Positions 8,845 through 17,278 of a DNA stretch of 37,930 nucleotides are shown piece by piece. This stretch comes from Betaproteobacteria bacterium (GTDB taxonomy: Bacteria > Pseudomonadota > Gammaproteobacteria > Burkholderiales > Casimicrobiaceae). Within the stretch, counting starts at the first letter, position 1; each line of letters begins with the position of its first letter. The notes under the pieces are model-generated. The model was not told where the DNA came from, did not search any database, and saw only the letters and a list, made by a program, of their open reading frames with translations. The stretch covers positions 1-37,930 of the forward strand of contig JACPUX010000014.1 of assembly GCA_016192065.1 (NCBI GenBank), given 5' to 3'. The position numbers were made by a program, and so were the translations under genes.

Positions 8845-9027
8845 GTGAGCGCCAAGACGATCAAGGTCACGCTAGTAAAGAGTGTGATCGGTACCAAGCA
8901 ATCCCACCGGGCCTGTGTCCGCGGTCTCGGTCTGAAGCGAATTCGCCATACGGTGGAAGTGATCGATACGCCGGAGGTACGCGGCATGATCGCGCGTGTG
9001 TACTACCTGGTCAGCGTAAGCGAGTGA
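8845..9027 (+). CDS. rpmD: 50S ribosomal protein L30
   Basis: L30 is a small 50S protein. The 60 residues include [27 protein letters not shown] and the C-terminal [18 protein letters not shown]. The start codon is GTG 8845, supported by GGAGG ten bases upstream; no ATG is available in frame. The first residues [13 protein letters not shown] match beta-type L30. Confidence 0.95.
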   Translation: MSAKTIKVTLVKSVIGTKQSHRACVRGLGLKRIRHTVEVIDTPEVRGMIARVYYLVSVSE

Positions 9028-9037
9028 GGAACCTGCT

Positions 9038-9472
9038 ATGGATCTGAATACCATCAAGCCGGCCGCCGGCTCCAACAAGGTGCGCCGCCGCGTCGGTCGT
9101 GGCATCGGCAGCGGTCTGGGCAAGACCGGAGGGCGCGGCATGAACGGGCAGAAGTCGCGCAGCGGCGGTTTTCACAAGGTGGGCTTTGAAGGCGGCCAGA
9201 TGCCGTTGCAACGCCGTCTGCCCAAGCGCGGTTTCGTTTCGCTGACCCGCGACGACGTGGCCGAGGTGCGGCTATCTGATTTGCAGCGGCTGCCGATCGA
9301 GGTGATCGATCTGCTCGCACTGAAGCAAGCAGGTGTGGTTCCCATGCTCGCCCGCGGAGCCAAGGTGATCAAGAGCGGCAAGCTCGAAAAGGCGGTCAAG
9401 GTGCAGGGTTTGGGCCTGACCAAAGGCGCGCGCGCGGCGATTGAAGCCGCGGGTGGCGCGGTGATCGAGTAA
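9038..9472 (+). CDS. rplO: 50S ribosomal protein L15
   Basis: L15 is a late-assembly 50S protein. The 144 residues begin [22 protein letters not shown] and have the glycine-rich extended arm ([25 protein letters not shown], shortened here in spirit, about 20-47), then [17 protein letters not shown] and the globular C-terminal part ending in [11 protein letters not shown]. It is followed after 24 bases by secY. Confidence 0.96.
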   Translation: MDLNTIKPAAGSNKVRRRVGRGIGSGLGKTGGRGMNGQKSRSGGFHKVGFEGGQMPLQRRLPKRGFVSLTRDDVAEVRLSDLQRLPIEVIDLLALKQAGVVPMLARGAKVIKSGKLEKAVKVQGLGLTKGARAAIEAAGGAVIE

Positions 9473-9496
9473 CCGGCATCCGAGCGAAGGCGAATC

Positions 9497-10831
9497 TTGG
9501 CCAATCCCATCAACCCCGCACTGAAGGCAGGCAGTCGCTACGCTGATCTCAAGCGTCGGCTGTGGTTCCTGCTGGGCGCGCTGGTGGTTTATCGAATCGG
9601 GACGCATATCCCGGTGCCCGGCATCAACGCGAGCATACTCGACGAGCTGTTCCGGCAGAATCAGGGCGGGATTCTGGGGCTGATCAACGTCTTTTCGGGT
9701 GGGGCGATGCAGCGCTTCTCTCTTTTTGCGCTCGGGATCATGCCCTATATCTCCGCGTCGATCATCATGCAGCTTGCCGCGGTAGTCTTGCCTTCGCTCG
9801 AGTCGCTCAAGAAAGAGGGAGAGGCGGGGCGGCGCAAGATCACGCAATATACCCGCTATGCGACGGTTTTCCTGGCGCTCTTCCAGGCTTTGGGGATTTC
9901 CATCGCGCTTGAAGGTCAGGCAGGCCTGGTCGTCGATCCCGGGCCGACATTTCGCCTTGTGACCGCGCTCACCCTGGTTACCGGCACCATGTTCTTGATG
10001 TGGCTCGGCGAGCAGATCACCGAACGGGGTCTGGGGAACGGCATTTCCTTGATCATTTTCGCCGGCATTGCCGCGGGTCTCCCCAACGCGATTTCAGGCA
10101 CCCTCGATCTCACTCGCACTGGCGCCTTCTCGATTCTGCAGGTGTTGTTCATCATCGCCCTGGTCATCGGCGTGACCGCTTTGGTGGTGTTCTTCGAAAA
10201 GGCGCAGCGAAAGATTCTGGTGAACTACGCCAAGCGGCAGGTGGGCAACAAGGTCTACGGTGGCCAGAGCTCGCACCTGCCGCTCAAGATCAATATGGCG
10301 GGTGTCATCCCGCCTATTTTTGCCTCCAGCTTGATTCTTTTTCCGGCCACTGCCGCGAGCTGGTTTGGCCAAAGCGAGGGTTCGATCTGGCTGCGCGACG
10401 TCGCTGCCGCGCTGGCGCCCGGATCGCCGATCTACCATATTCTTTACGCGGCGCTGATCATTTTCTTCTGCTTCTTCTACACCGCCCTTCAGTACAACCC
10501 CAAGGACACGGCGGAGAACCTGAAAAAGAGCGGCGCATTCATACCCGGCTATCGTCCGGGGGAGCAGACCGCGCGTTACATCGAGCGCATTACCCTTCGA
10601 CTGACGCTGATCGGTGCGATCTACGTCACCGTGGTGTGCTTGATCCCGGAACTACTGATCGTGAAGTGGAACGTACCCTTCTACTTCGGCGGAACGTCGT
10701 TGCTGATCATCGTGGTGGTGACCATGGACTTCATGGCCCAGGTCCAGGCCTACCTGATGTCGCAGCAGTATGAAAGCCTGCTCAAGAAAGTCAATTTCAA
10801 GGGCGGGAGCAAGGGACTACCGACGCGCTGA
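9497..10831 (+). CDS. secY: Protein translocase subunit SecY
   Basis: SecY is the channel subunit of the SecYEG inner-membrane translocon. The 444 residues contain ten predicted membrane segments, starting with [20 protein letters not shown] and including the plug region after it, [32 protein letters not shown] and the cytoplasmic loop ending [14 protein letters not shown]. The start is TTG 9497, with AAGG upstream; the protein sequence [12 protein letters not shown] fits the family and no nearby in-frame ATG does. The stop overlaps the infA ATG by one base. Confidence 0.96.
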   Translation: MANPINPALKAGSRYADLKRRLWFLLGALVVYRIGTHIPVPGINASILDELFRQNQGGILGLINVFSGGAMQRFSLFALGIMPYISASIIMQLAAVVLPSLESLKKEGEAGRRKITQYTRYATVFLALFQALGISIALEGQAGLVVDPGPTFRLVTALTLVTGTMFLMWLGEQITERGLGNGISLIIFAGIAAGLPNAISGTLDLTRTGAFSILQVLFIIALVIGVTALVVFFEKAQRKILVNYAKRQVGNKVYGGQSSHLPLKINMAGVIPPIFASSLILFPATAASWFGQSEGSIWLRDVAAALAPGSPIYHILYAALIIFFCFFYTALQYNPKDTAENLKKSGAFIPGYRPGEQTARYIERITLRLTLIGAIYVTVVCLIPELLIVKWNVPFYFGGTSLLIIVVVTMDFMAQVQAYLMSQQYESLLKKVNFKGGSKGLPTR

Positions 10832-11049
10832 TGGCCAAGGAAGACACCATCCAGATGCAGGGCGAGATTCTGGAAATGTTGCCGAATGCGACGTTCAGGG
10901 TCAAGCTGGAAAATGGGCATGTAGTGCTTGGGCATATTTCTGGAAAGATGCGGATGCACTATATCCGGATCCTACCGGGCGACAAGGTGACGGTGGAATT
11001 GACGCCGTACGATTTGTCCCGCGCGCGGATCGTATTCCGCGCCAAGTAG
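10831..11049 (+). CDS. infA: Translation initiation factor IF-1
   Basis: IF-1 occupies the ribosomal A site during initiation and helps IF-2 and IF-3. The 72 residues form a single OB fold (S1 domain) with [44 protein letters not shown] and [17 protein letters not shown]. It overlaps secY by one base (TGATG), so it is probably translationally coupled. Its location between secY and rpmJ is a common betaproteobacterial order. Confidence 0.98.
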   Translation: MAKEDTIQMQGEILEMLPNATFRVKLENGHVVLGHISGKMRMHYIRILPGDKVTVELTPYDLSRARIVFRAK

Positions 11050-11074
11050 TGGCAGGGAAGCGAAAGGAAAGACG

Positions 11075-11188
11075 ATGAAAGTTCTGGCTTCGGTAAAGAA
11101 AATTTGCCGCAACTGCAAGATTATTCGGCGCAACCGTGTGGTGCGCGTGATTTGTACTGACCCTAGGCACAAGCAGCGCCAGGGTTGA
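11075..11188 (+). CDS. rpmJ: 50S ribosomal protein L36 (zinc-binding type)
   Basis: This 37-residue gene encodes L36, a late-binding 50S protein. It begins [19 protein letters not shown] and ends HKQRQG. The zinc site Cys11, Cys14, Cys27, His32 is intact, so this is the zinc-containing form. GAAAGGAAA lies before the ATG. It closes the spc block, 33 bases ahead of rpsM. Confidence 0.96.
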   Translation: MKVLASVKKICRNCKIIRRNRVVRVICTDPRHKQRQG

Positions 11189-11221
11189 CCTCATTGACCA
11201 GGTAAATGGGTAGGTAGCGAG

Positions 11222-11584
11222 ATGGCCCGTATTGCAGGCGTAAACATTCCCAACCACCAGCATGCCGAGATTGCGCTCACCGCGATCTATGGCATCGGCC
11301 GGCCGCGTGCGCGCAAGATTTGCGAAGCGGCAGGCGTGGCTTATACGACCAAGATGAAGGATCTGTCCGACGCGGACATGGATCGCCTTCGCGAGGAAGT
11401 CGGCAGGTTCTCGGTCGAAGGTGATCTTCGTCGCGAAGTGACGATGAGCATCAAGCGGCTGATGGACCTAGGCTGCTACCGAGGCGTCCGGCATCGCAAG
11501 GGGCTTCCAGTGCGTGGTCAGCGGACGCGCACCAATGCGCGCACCCGCAAGGGTCCGCGCAAGCTGGTCCGCAGCACGAAGTAA
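11222..11584 (+). CDS. rpsM: 30S ribosomal protein S13
   Basis: S13 is a head protein in the B1 bridges and touches the P-site tRNA. The 120 residues open [26 protein letters not shown] and end in the basic tail [21 protein letters not shown]. It is the first gene of the alpha block. I see no convincing promoter in the 33-base gap after rpmJ, so it is probably read through from spc. Confidence 0.97.
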   Translation: MARIAGVNIPNHQHAEIALTAIYGIGRPRARKICEAAGVAYTTKMKDLSDADMDRLREEVGRFSVEGDLRREVTMSIKRLMDLGCYRGVRHRKGLPVRGQRTRTNARTRKGPRKLVRSTK

Positions 11585-11596
11585 AGGAAAACAGGC

Positions 11597-11986
11597 ATGG
11601 CTAAAGCACAGGTCCGAGCGCGGAAGAAGGTCAAGAAGAATATCTCCGAGGGTATCGCCCACATTCACGCTTCGTTCAACAACACCATCATCACCATTAC
11701 TGACCGCCAAGGCAACGCGCTTTCCTGGGCAACGTCGGGTGGTGCCGGCTTCAAGGGCTCACGCAAGAGCACCCCCTTCGCCGCGCAGGTCGCAGCCGAA
11801 TCGGCTGGAAGAGCGGCGCAGGAATGCGGCGTGAAGAATCTCGAGGTGCGCATCAAGGGCCCTGGCCCGGGACGCGAGTCGGCCGTGCGCGCGCTCAATG
11901 CGCTGGGTCTGAAAATCACCAGCATTGCGGACGTCACCCCGATTCCGCACAACGGTTGCCGCCCGCCGAAGCGGCGCCGCGTCTGA
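11597..11986 (+). CDS. rpsK: 30S ribosomal protein S11
   Basis: S11 forms the 30S platform with S18 and contacts the mRNA near the E site. The 129 residues include [43 protein letters not shown] and the highly conserved C-terminal end [14 protein letters not shown], whose Asn-Gly pair is a known isoaspartate site in the family. It lies 12 bases after rpsM. Confidence 0.98.
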   Translation: MAKAQVRARKKVKKNISEGIAHIHASFNNTIITITDRQGNALSWATSGGAGFKGSRKSTPFAAQVAAESAGRAAQECGVKNLEVRIKGPGPGRESAVRALNALGLKITSIADVTPIPHNGCRPPKRRRV

Positions 11987-12020
11987 AATCACCGGGCATC
12001 AGGCAAAGAGGATAGCAAAA

Positions 12021-12644
12021 GTGGCACGTTATATTGGTCCCAAATGCAAGCTAGCGCGACGGGAAGGCACCGACCTTTTCCTGAAAAGCGCGCGTCGATC
12101 ACTCGACTCCAAATGCAAGCTCGATACGGCTCCTGGGCAGCACGGCCAGAAGTCGGGGCAACGCATCTCCGAGTATGGAAGCCAGCTGCGCGAGAAGCAG
12201 AAACTGCGCCGCACCTACGGTATTCTTGAGCGCCAGTTTCGCCGTGTGTTCGCCGAGGCTTCGCGGCGCAAGGGTTCGACTGGCGAGAACCTGTTGAAGG
12301 TTCTGGAGTCGCGACTGGACAACGTCGTTTATCGCATGGGTTTCGGCTCCACGCGTGCCGAGGCGAGGCAACTGGTCACCCATGGCGCGATCGAAGTGAA
12401 CGGTAGGAAGCTCAACGTTCCTTCGGCGCTCCTGCGGCCGAACGACACCGTCGCCGTGCGCGAGAAGTCCAAGAGCCAGCTGCGAATCACCGACGCGGTA
12501 CAGCTAGCCGAAAAGAACGGCTTTCCCTCCTGGGTCGAGGTTGACGCCAAGAAGCTGCAGGGCGTATTCAAGCAGTTGCCCGACCGTTCCGAGTTCGCGC
12601 ACGACGTGAACGAGAACATGGTGGTCGAGCTTTATTCGAAGTAA
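12021..12644 (+). CDS. rpsD: 30S ribosomal protein S4
   Basis: S4 is a primary 16S-binding protein and, in E. coli, the translational repressor of the alpha operon. The 207 residues begin [23 protein letters not shown], the family start, at GTG 12021 with AGAGGAT upstream. A longer open frame reaching back into rpsK has no homology and is rejected. The central S4 RNA-binding domain ([35 protein letters not shown], about 97-145) is clear. Confidence 0.97.
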   Translation: MARYIGPKCKLARREGTDLFLKSARRSLDSKCKLDTAPGQHGQKSGQRISEYGSQLREKQKLRRTYGILERQFRRVFAEASRRKGSTGENLLKVLESRLDNVVYRMGFGSTRAEARQLVTHGAIEVNGRKLNVPSALLRPNDTVAVREKSKSQLRITDAVQLAEKNGFPSWVEVDAKKLQGVFKQLPDRSEFAHDVNENMVVELYSK

Positions 12645-12672
12645 TCAGGCTGCCTAGTCACAAGGAAGCTAT

Positions 12673-13650
12673 ATGCAGAGCAACGCATTTCTAACGCCGC
12701 GCAACATCGACGTGCAAAGCACGTCGCCGTTCCATGCCAAAGTGGTGATGGAGCCGTTCGAACGTGGTTTCGGCCATACGCTCGGCAACGCCTTGCGCCG
12801 CGTACTGTTATCGTCCATGCCCGGCTGGGCGCCGACCGAGGTGACGATTACCGGCGTGCTGCACGAGTACTCCGCGATCGACGGCGTGCAGGAAGACGTT
12901 GTGGACATACTCCTGAACCTCAAGGGCGTGGTCCTAAAGCTGCACAATCGCGATTCAGCCCTGCTGCGTCTCGCCAAGTCCGGCGAGGGACCGGTGACTG
13001 CTGGCGATATCGAGCTCACTCACGACGTCGAGTTGATCAACCCAGAACACGTTATCGCTCACCTCACCGCTGGCGGAAAGCTGGAAATGGAAATCAAGGT
13101 CGAACGCGGCCGCGGCTACCTGCCGGCCACCGCGCGCCCGAAGGCCGAGGCTGCGCGCACGATTGGCCGCATCATGCTGGACGCGTCGTACAGCCCGGTC
13201 ACCAGGGTGAGCTACGCGGTCGAGAGCGCGCGTGTTGAACAGCGCACCGATCTCGACAAGCTGGTGATGGACATCGAGACCAACGGCGCTATCGAGCCTG
13301 AGCAGGCGATCCGTTATGCCGCCTCGATCCTGGTGGAACAGCTCTCGGTATTCGCCGACTTGCAAGGTACGGCGGCGCCTGTGGAGAGCCGGTCGGTGCA
13401 GCAGGTCGACCCAATCCTGCTACGCCCGGTCGACGACCTGGAACTGACGGTGCGCTCGGCGAATTGCCTCAAGGCCGAAAACATCTATTACATCGGCGAC
13501 CTCATTCAGCGTACCGAGAACGAGTTGTTGAAGACTCCCAATCTCGGCCGCAAGTCGCTCAACGAAATCAAGGAAGTGCTCGCCTCACGCGGTCTGTCGC
13601 TCGGCATGAAGCTCGAGAACTGGCCTCCCGCACATCTCGAGAAACCTTAA
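12673..13650 (+). CDS. rpoA: RNA polymerase alpha subunit
   Basis: Alpha dimerises to nucleate RNA polymerase assembly. Its C-terminal domain binds UP elements and activators. The 325 residues show the N-terminal domain ([21 protein letters not shown] near 30-50) and, after a linker, the C-terminal domain ([20 protein letters not shown], then [16 protein letters not shown], about 255-315). Arg261, Asn264 and Cys265 correspond to the E. coli DNA-binding residues Arg265, Asn268 and Cys269. It lies 28 bases after rpsD. Confidence 0.98.
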   Translation: MQSNAFLTPRNIDVQSTSPFHAKVVMEPFERGFGHTLGNALRRVLLSSMPGWAPTEVTITGVLHEYSAIDGVQEDVVDILLNLKGVVLKLHNRDSALLRLAKSGEGPVTAGDIELTHDVELINPEHVIAHLTAGGKLEMEIKVERGRGYLPATARPKAEAARTIGRIMLDASYSPVTRVSYAVESARVEQRTDLDKLVMDIETNGAIEPEQAIRYAASILVEQLSVFADLQGTAAPVESRSVQQVDPILLRPVDDLELTVRSANCLKAENIYYIGDLIQRTENELLKTPNLGRKSLNEIKEVLASRGLSLGMKLENWPPAHLEKP

Positions 13651-13656
13651 GGACGA

Positions 13657-13684
13657 CTGCTTTGGCGCTTTCGCGCCGAAGCAG
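13657..13684 (+). other. Strong hairpin between rpoA and rplQ
   Basis: CTGCTT 13657-13662 pairs with AAGCAG 13679-13684, and GGCGC 13664-13668 with GCGCC 13673-13677, joined by a T-G wobble. The loop is TTTC. This is a 12-pair uninterrupted stem starting six bases after the rpoA stop. No T-run follows, so it is not a classical terminator. It may set rpoA and rplQ transcript stability or processing; this is inferred. Confidence 0.6.
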
Positions 13685-13707
13685 TGAAAGCTAGAAAGGG
13701 CAGTGCC

Positions 13708-14103
13708 ATGCGTCACCGTCACGGACTCCGCAAACTCAACCGCACCAGCAGCCACCGATTGGCGATGCTGCGCAACATGACCAACTCGCTTCTGCGCCAT
13801 GAGGCGATCAAGACCACCTTGCCCAAGGCCAAGGAGCTGCGCCGCGTGGTCGAACCTATGATCACCCTGGGCAAGACTCCAAGCCTGGCGAACCGCCGCC
13901 TCGCGTTCAACCGCCTGCGTGACCGGGAAATGGTCTGCAAGCTCTTCGACGAGCTCGGGCCGCGCTTTGCCAAGAGGCCTGGCGGCTATTTGCGTATTCT
14001 GAAGTGCGGCTTTCGCATCGGCGACAATGCACCCATGGCCTTTGTCGAACTGCTCGACCGGCCCGATTCTGCCGCCGTAGCCGAACCCGTCGCCGCCGAA
14101 TAA
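13708..14103 (+). CDS. rplQ: 50S ribosomal protein L17
   Basis: L17 lies near the tunnel exit on the 50S. The 131 residues start [21 protein letters not shown], the standard opening, so ATG 13708 is preferred over the upstream GTG in frame at 13684. Further segments are [32 protein letters not shown] and [24 protein letters not shown]. It is the last gene of the ribosomal cluster and is followed by a terminator. Confidence 0.97.
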   Translation: MRHRHGLRKLNRTSSHRLAMLRNMTNSLLRHEAIKTTLPKAKELRRVVEPMITLGKTPSLANRRLAFNRLRDREMVCKLFDELGPRFAKRPGGYLRILKCGFRIGDNAPMAFVELLDRPDSAAVAEPVAAE

Positions 14104-14125
14104 GCTGCGGTCTCGGCTAGTTCGT

Positions 14126-14166
14126 AAGCCCCCGGAGCGTACCTCGCCGGGGGCTTTTCCTTTTTT
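14126..14166 (+). terminator. Intrinsic terminator of the ribosomal supercluster
   Basis: AAGCCCCCGG 14126-14135 is perfectly complementary to CCGGGGGCTT 14147-14156, with an 11-base loop. A T-rich tract (TTTTCCTTTTTT) follows to 14166. It lies 22 bases after the rplQ stop and ends the long + strand operon. Confidence 0.92.
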
Positions 14167-14278
14167 CGGCGCGTTCTCGCGATCCGTCGTCCGCTCGGCT
14201 GCGCCCAAGCCCGGGAAGAGGGCATAATCGCATCGGTTGCGGTGTTGCGAACCGCCCTTACTCTATCGAGGACAAGAA

Positions 14279-15289
14279 ATGCGCGTTCTGGTTACCGGAG
14301 GTGCCGGCTATATCGGCTCGCATACCACCGTCTTGCTTTTGGAGGCGGGGCACGAGGTCCACATCCTCGACAACTTGTGCAATAGCAGCCCCGCAATGGT
14401 GGAGCGGGTCGGCCGTGTTGCCGGGCGGAAGCCAGAATTCTTGCGCGTCGATCTGTGCGATCGTTCCGCCGTGGCGGCGGCGCTGGCGCCACGCGTGCCC
14501 GACGCGGTCTTGCACTTCGCCGGCCTCAAAGCGGTCGGCGAGTCGGTGCAGAATCCGCTGGGCTACTACCAGAACAACCTTCACGGCACGCTGAATCTGC
14601 TGGAGGTCCTCGACGAGTTGGGAACCCGCAGTTTCGTCTTTTCGTCCTCGGCGACAGTTTATGGCGATCCGGCCGAGCTGCCGATTACCGAGGGCGCGGT
14701 CGTCCATCCGACCAATCCCTATGGCCGTACCAAGCTCATGATCGAGGAGATATTGGCGGACTTGGCTCTGGCCAAACCGGCTTGGCGCATCGCCTGTCTG
14801 CGATACTTCAATCCGGTGGGCGCGCATCCGAGCGGCCTTATCGGCGAGAATCCACGTGGCGTCCCGAACAATCTGGCCCCCTATATTGCCCAGGTCGCCT
14901 CCGGTAAGCGCGCCCGGCTGCAAATCTTCGGCGCCGACTATCCGACCGCCGACGGCACTGGAGTGCGGGACTACATTCATGTGATGGACCTGGCGGCGGG
15001 ACACCTGGCGGCTCTGGACTATCTTCAGCGCCAGTTCGGCTCGATCACCGTCAACCTGGGGACCGGGCGCGGCTATTCGGTGTTGGAGTTGGTTCGCGCC
15101 TTCGAGCGTGCCTGCGGGCGAGTAATTCCCTACGAAATCGTCGCGCGCCGGCCGGGCGACATCGCGAGTTGTTTCGCCGATGCCACTCTCGCTCGCGATA
15201 CCTTGCGCTGGGAGGCGAAAAGGACGCTGGAGGATATGTGTGCCGACGCCTGGCGTTGGCAATCGCTCAATCCACACGGTGTGGACTAA
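14279..15289 (+). CDS. galE: UDP-glucose 4-epimerase
   Basis: GalE interconverts UDP-glucose and UDP-galactose with bound NAD, supplying galactose for LPS and other glycans. The 336 residues begin MRVLVTGGAGYIGSHT, with the Rossmann GGAGYIG at 7-13. The catalytic set is present: Ser124 in FSSSATVYGD, and Tyr148 and Lys152 in NPYGRTK. NPVGAHPSGLIGE and DGTGVRDYIHVMDLA are typical of GalE rather than other sugar epimerases. ATG 14279 is chosen over an earlier in-frame start at 14237 because it opens the Rossmann fold directly. A weak -10-like CATAAT is at 14223-14228, with no clear -35. The gene stands alone after the ribosomal terminator and converges on tRNA-Pro. Confidence 0.95.
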   Translation: MRVLVTGGAGYIGSHTTVLLLEAGHEVHILDNLCNSSPAMVERVGRVAGRKPEFLRVDLCDRSAVAAALAPRVPDAVLHFAGLKAVGESVQNPLGYYQNNLHGTLNLLEVLDELGTRSFVFSSSATVYGDPAELPITEGAVVHPTNPYGRTKLMIEEILADLALAKPAWRIACLRYFNPVGAHPSGLIGENPRGVPNNLAPYIAQVASGKRARLQIFGADYPTADGTGVRDYIHVMDLAAGHLAALDYLQRQFGSITVNLGTGRGYSVLELVRAFERACGRVIPYEIVARRPGDIASCFADATLARDTLRWEAKRTLEDMCADAWRWQSLNPHGVD

Positions 15290-15316
15290 GCCCCCATGGA
15301 GGAGGGAAAACTGAAT

Positions 15317-15393
15317 TGGTCGGGGTGAGAGGATTTGAACCTCCGACTCCTGCGTCCCGAACGCAGTACTCTACCAGGCTGAGCTACACCCCG
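15317..15393 (-). tRNA. tRNA-Pro (anticodon CGG)
   Basis: On the - strand the acceptor stem CGGGGTG pairs with CACCCCG, followed by A and an encoded CCA. The D arm GCTCAGCCTGGTAGAGT, anticodon stem CTGCG/CGCAG with loop TTCGGGA (anticodon CGG), and T arm GGAGG-TTCAAAT-CCTCT are all intact. The sequence closely resembles E. coli proK and reads CCG codons. It lies downstream of ispB on the same strand and may be on the same transcript. Confidence 0.97.
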
Positions 15394-15404
15394 AGGTGTC
15401 GCGG

Positions 15405-15426
15405 CACGCGGGCCCATGCCCGTGTG
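15405..15426 (-). other. Hairpin between ispB and tRNA-Pro
   Basis: CACGCGGGC 15405-15413 pairs with GCCCGTGTG 15418-15426 (one wobble) around a 4-base loop. It lies between the ispB stop and the tRNA 5' end. There is no T-run after it on the - strand, so a processing or stability element is more likely than a terminator. Confidence 0.5.
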
Positions 15427-15444
15427 GCGGATGAAGTCGAAAGT

Positions 15445-16413
15445 CTAGTGCGTCCGCTCGACCGCAAAGAGGGCCAATTCTAGCAGAGCATCGCGGTACT
15501 TGGAACTCCCCAAGTGCGCCAATTGTGCGCTCGCCAGCTGTGCCTCTTCGCCAGCGCAGGCCCGTGCGTACGCGATCGCATCGGTCCCGCGAATGATTTC
15601 CATCACCGGCCCGAACTCGTCAATGCGAGCCTCGACGATCGCCCGGCGCAGCAGCGCAGCGTCCCCCGGCTTCGCCACCTGCATCGCCCGGATCAGTGGT
15701 AGCGTCGCCTTGCCTTCGGCCAGGTCATCGCCAAGATTCTTGCCGATGTCCGCGTGTTCCCCGGAATAGTCCAGCACATCATCGATCAGCTGAAAAGCGG
15801 TGCCCACATGCACGCCATAGTTGGCCAGCGCCTCCTCGGTGGCGGCGCCTGCGCCGCCGAGTACGCCGCCGATCCGCATCGCCGCCTCGAAGAGTTTGGC
15901 GGTCTTGCGGCGAATCACTTCCAGGTAGCGCGACTCGTCGAGGTCGGCGTTGCCGCAGTTGAGCAATTGCAGTACTTCTCCTTCGGCAATCACATTGGTG
16001 GCGTCACTAATAATGCGCAGGATGCGCATATTGTCCACCGTGACCATCATTTGAAAGGAGCGCGAGTACAGAAAGTCCCCCACCAGAACGCTGGCGGCAT
16101 TGCCAAACATCGCATTGGCAGTGGCGCGACCCCGCCGCAAGGCCGACTCGTCCACCACGTCATCGTGCAACAACGTCGCGGTGTGGATCAACTCCACCAC
16201 CGCCGCCAAGACCGGTGCGTGCGGCCCCCGGTAGTCGCAGGCGCGTGCGGCAAGCAACAGTAGCGCCGGCCGCAGCCGCTTGCCGCCACTGCTGATGATG
16301 TACTCGGAGACTTGGGATACCAGCGCCACTTCGGAAGACAAGTGCTCGCGCAAGCAACTGTCCACCGCCGCCATGTCGGATTGCAGCAGTGATCGAAGCG
16401 ATTCCGGGGTCAC
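15445..16413 (-). CDS. ispB: Polyprenyl diphosphate synthase (octaprenyl type)
   Basis: This enzyme adds isopentenyl units to farnesyl diphosphate to make the ubiquinone side chain. The 322 residues carry both aspartate-rich motifs: DDVVD at 84-88 (FARM) and DDVLD at 211-215 (SARM). GGKRLRP (43-49) binds IPP and RRG follows the first motif. Chain length cannot be read with certainty; octaprenyl is inferred from the conserved ispB/rplU-rpmA divergence. The start is GTG 16413. It diverges from rplU, and tRNA-Pro lies downstream. Confidence 0.93.
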   Translation of the reverse strand: MTPESLRSLLQSDMAAVDSCLREHLSSEVALVSQVSEYIISSGGKRLRPALLLLAARACDYRGPHAPVLAAVVELIHTATLLHDDVVDESALRRGRATANAMFGNAASVLVGDFLYSRSFQMMVTVDNMRILRIISDATNVIAEGEVLQLLNCGNADLDESRYLEVIRRKTAKLFEAAMRIGGVLGGAGAATEEALANYGVHVGTAFQLIDDVLDYSGEHADIGKNLGDDLAEGKATLPLIRAMQVAKPGDAALLRRAIVEARIDEFGPVMEIIRGTDAIAYARACAGEEAQLASAQLAHLGSSKYRDALLELALFAVERTH

Positions 16414-16475
16414 GGTAGGGGAAATTGGCGAGGCCGCTACTGCGCCACACCGGTGGGTTCAGGAAGAAACGCCCT

Positions 16476-16505
16476 ATGCTATGAGGCGAGCTATTGTGGT
16501 GTCAA
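16476..16505 (-). promoter_or_regulatory. Probable ispB promoter
   Basis: On the - strand TTGACA (16505-16500) is followed after 18 bases by TAGCAT (16481-16476), four of six matches to the -10 consensus. It would give a leader of roughly 55-60 bases before the GTG start of ispB. Confidence 0.5.
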
Positions 16506-16544
16506 GCTTGTTGCGGTGGAGGAATCCCGAGGCAGATTGCCATT

Positions 16545-16573
16545 TTGACATCCCTCCGTCCATAGGCTAAAAT
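16545..16573 (+). promoter_or_regulatory. Sigma70 promoter of rplU-rpmA
   Basis: A perfect TTGACA at 16545-16550 is separated by 17 bases from TAAAAT at 16568-16573. The start site would be near 16580, about 24 bases before rplU. This is one of the best matches to consensus in the window, as expected for ribosomal protein genes. Confidence 0.88.
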
Positions 16574-16603
16574 TCCACCCTTTTCTCTAACCAGGAAAAA
16601 CCC

Positions 16604-16918
16604 ATGTATGCGGTCATAAAAACCGGCGGCAAGCAGTATCGCGTCGCGGCCGGCGAAAAACTCAAGATAGAACAGATACCGGCAGACATTGGTGCGGAAG
16701 TGGTGCTCGACCAGGTGTTGATGGTCGGCGAAGGCGAAGGCGTCAAGCTGGGCCAACCTCTCCTCTCCGGTGCCTCGGTAAAAGCCACCGTGCTCTCGCA
16801 AGGGCGCGCCGACAAGGTTCGAATTTTCAAGATGCGTCGTCGCAAACACTACCAGAAGCGCCAAGGGCATCGCCAGAATTACACCGAGCTGCGTATTGAC
16901 AGCATTAACGCCGCTTAA
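16604..16918 (+). CDS. rplU: 50S ribosomal protein L21
   Basis: L21 binds 23S rRNA in the 50S. The 104 residues begin [25 protein letters not shown] and include the C-terminal basic segment [23 protein letters not shown], both diagnostic. CAGGAAAAA precedes the ATG. It is the first gene of a two-gene operon with rpmA. The usual neighbour obgE is not found here. Confidence 0.98.
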   Translation: MYAVIKTGGKQYRVAAGEKLKIEQIPADIGAEVVLDQVLMVGEGEGVKLGQPLLSGASVKATVLSQGRADKVRIFKMRRRKHYQKRQGHRQNYTELRIDSINAA

Positions 16919-16929
16919 GGAGCAGGAAA

Positions 16930-17193
16930 ATGGCACACAAGAAGGCGGGCGGCAGCTCGCGTAACGGTCGCGATTCCCAGTCCAAGCGCCTCGGGGTCAA
17001 GGTTTATGGTGGTGAGGCAATTTCCGCTGGTAGCATCATCGTGCGGCAGCGCGGAACCAAGATGCATGCGGGTGACAACGTCGGTGTCGGCAAGGATCAC
17101 ACCTTGTTCGCGCTGATCGACGGCCATGTGCGCTTCACCGTCAAAGGTGCGGCGAAGCGGTCCACGGTCTGCGTGGAACCAGTCGCCTCCTGA
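16930..17193 (+). CDS. rpmA: 50S ribosomal protein L27
   Basis: L27 reaches the peptidyl transferase centre through its N-terminal tail. The 87 residues begin [22 protein letters not shown], with no Firmicutes-type cleaved leader. [19 protein letters not shown] and [14 protein letters not shown] follow. It starts 11 bases after rplU with AAGGAG upstream and is followed by a terminator. Confidence 0.98.
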   Translation: MAHKKAGGSSRNGRDSQSKRLGVKVYGGEAISAGSIIVRQRGTKMHAGDNVGVGKDHTLFALIDGHVRFTVKGAAKRSTVCVEPVAS

Positions 17194-17222
17194 GCGCTCC
17201 CCGGAAGCATCCCGACCAAAGG

Positions 17223-17252
17223 CCCCAAGCTCACCCCTTGGGGTTTTTGTTT
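17223..17252 (+). terminator. Intrinsic terminator after rpmA
   Basis: CCCCAAG 17223-17229 pairs with CTTGGGG 17237-17243 around a 7-base loop, followed by TTTTTGTTT. It lies between convergent rpmA and lptG. The opposite strand has no T-tract, so it is directional for rplU-rpmA. Confidence 0.9.
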
Positions 17253-17278
17253 CTGGGCCTGGGTGTTGTCGGGGGCTT

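Noticed and set aside
11183..11200. TTGACC-TCA-TTGACC direct repeat before rpsM, seen as possible -35 elements
   Set aside because: No -10 is found 15-19 bases downstream of either copy. The first copy overlaps the rpmJ stop codon.
14223..14228. CATAAT as a galE promoter -10
   Set aside because: No -35 of any quality at 16-18 bases upstream, so I mention it only in the galE entry.
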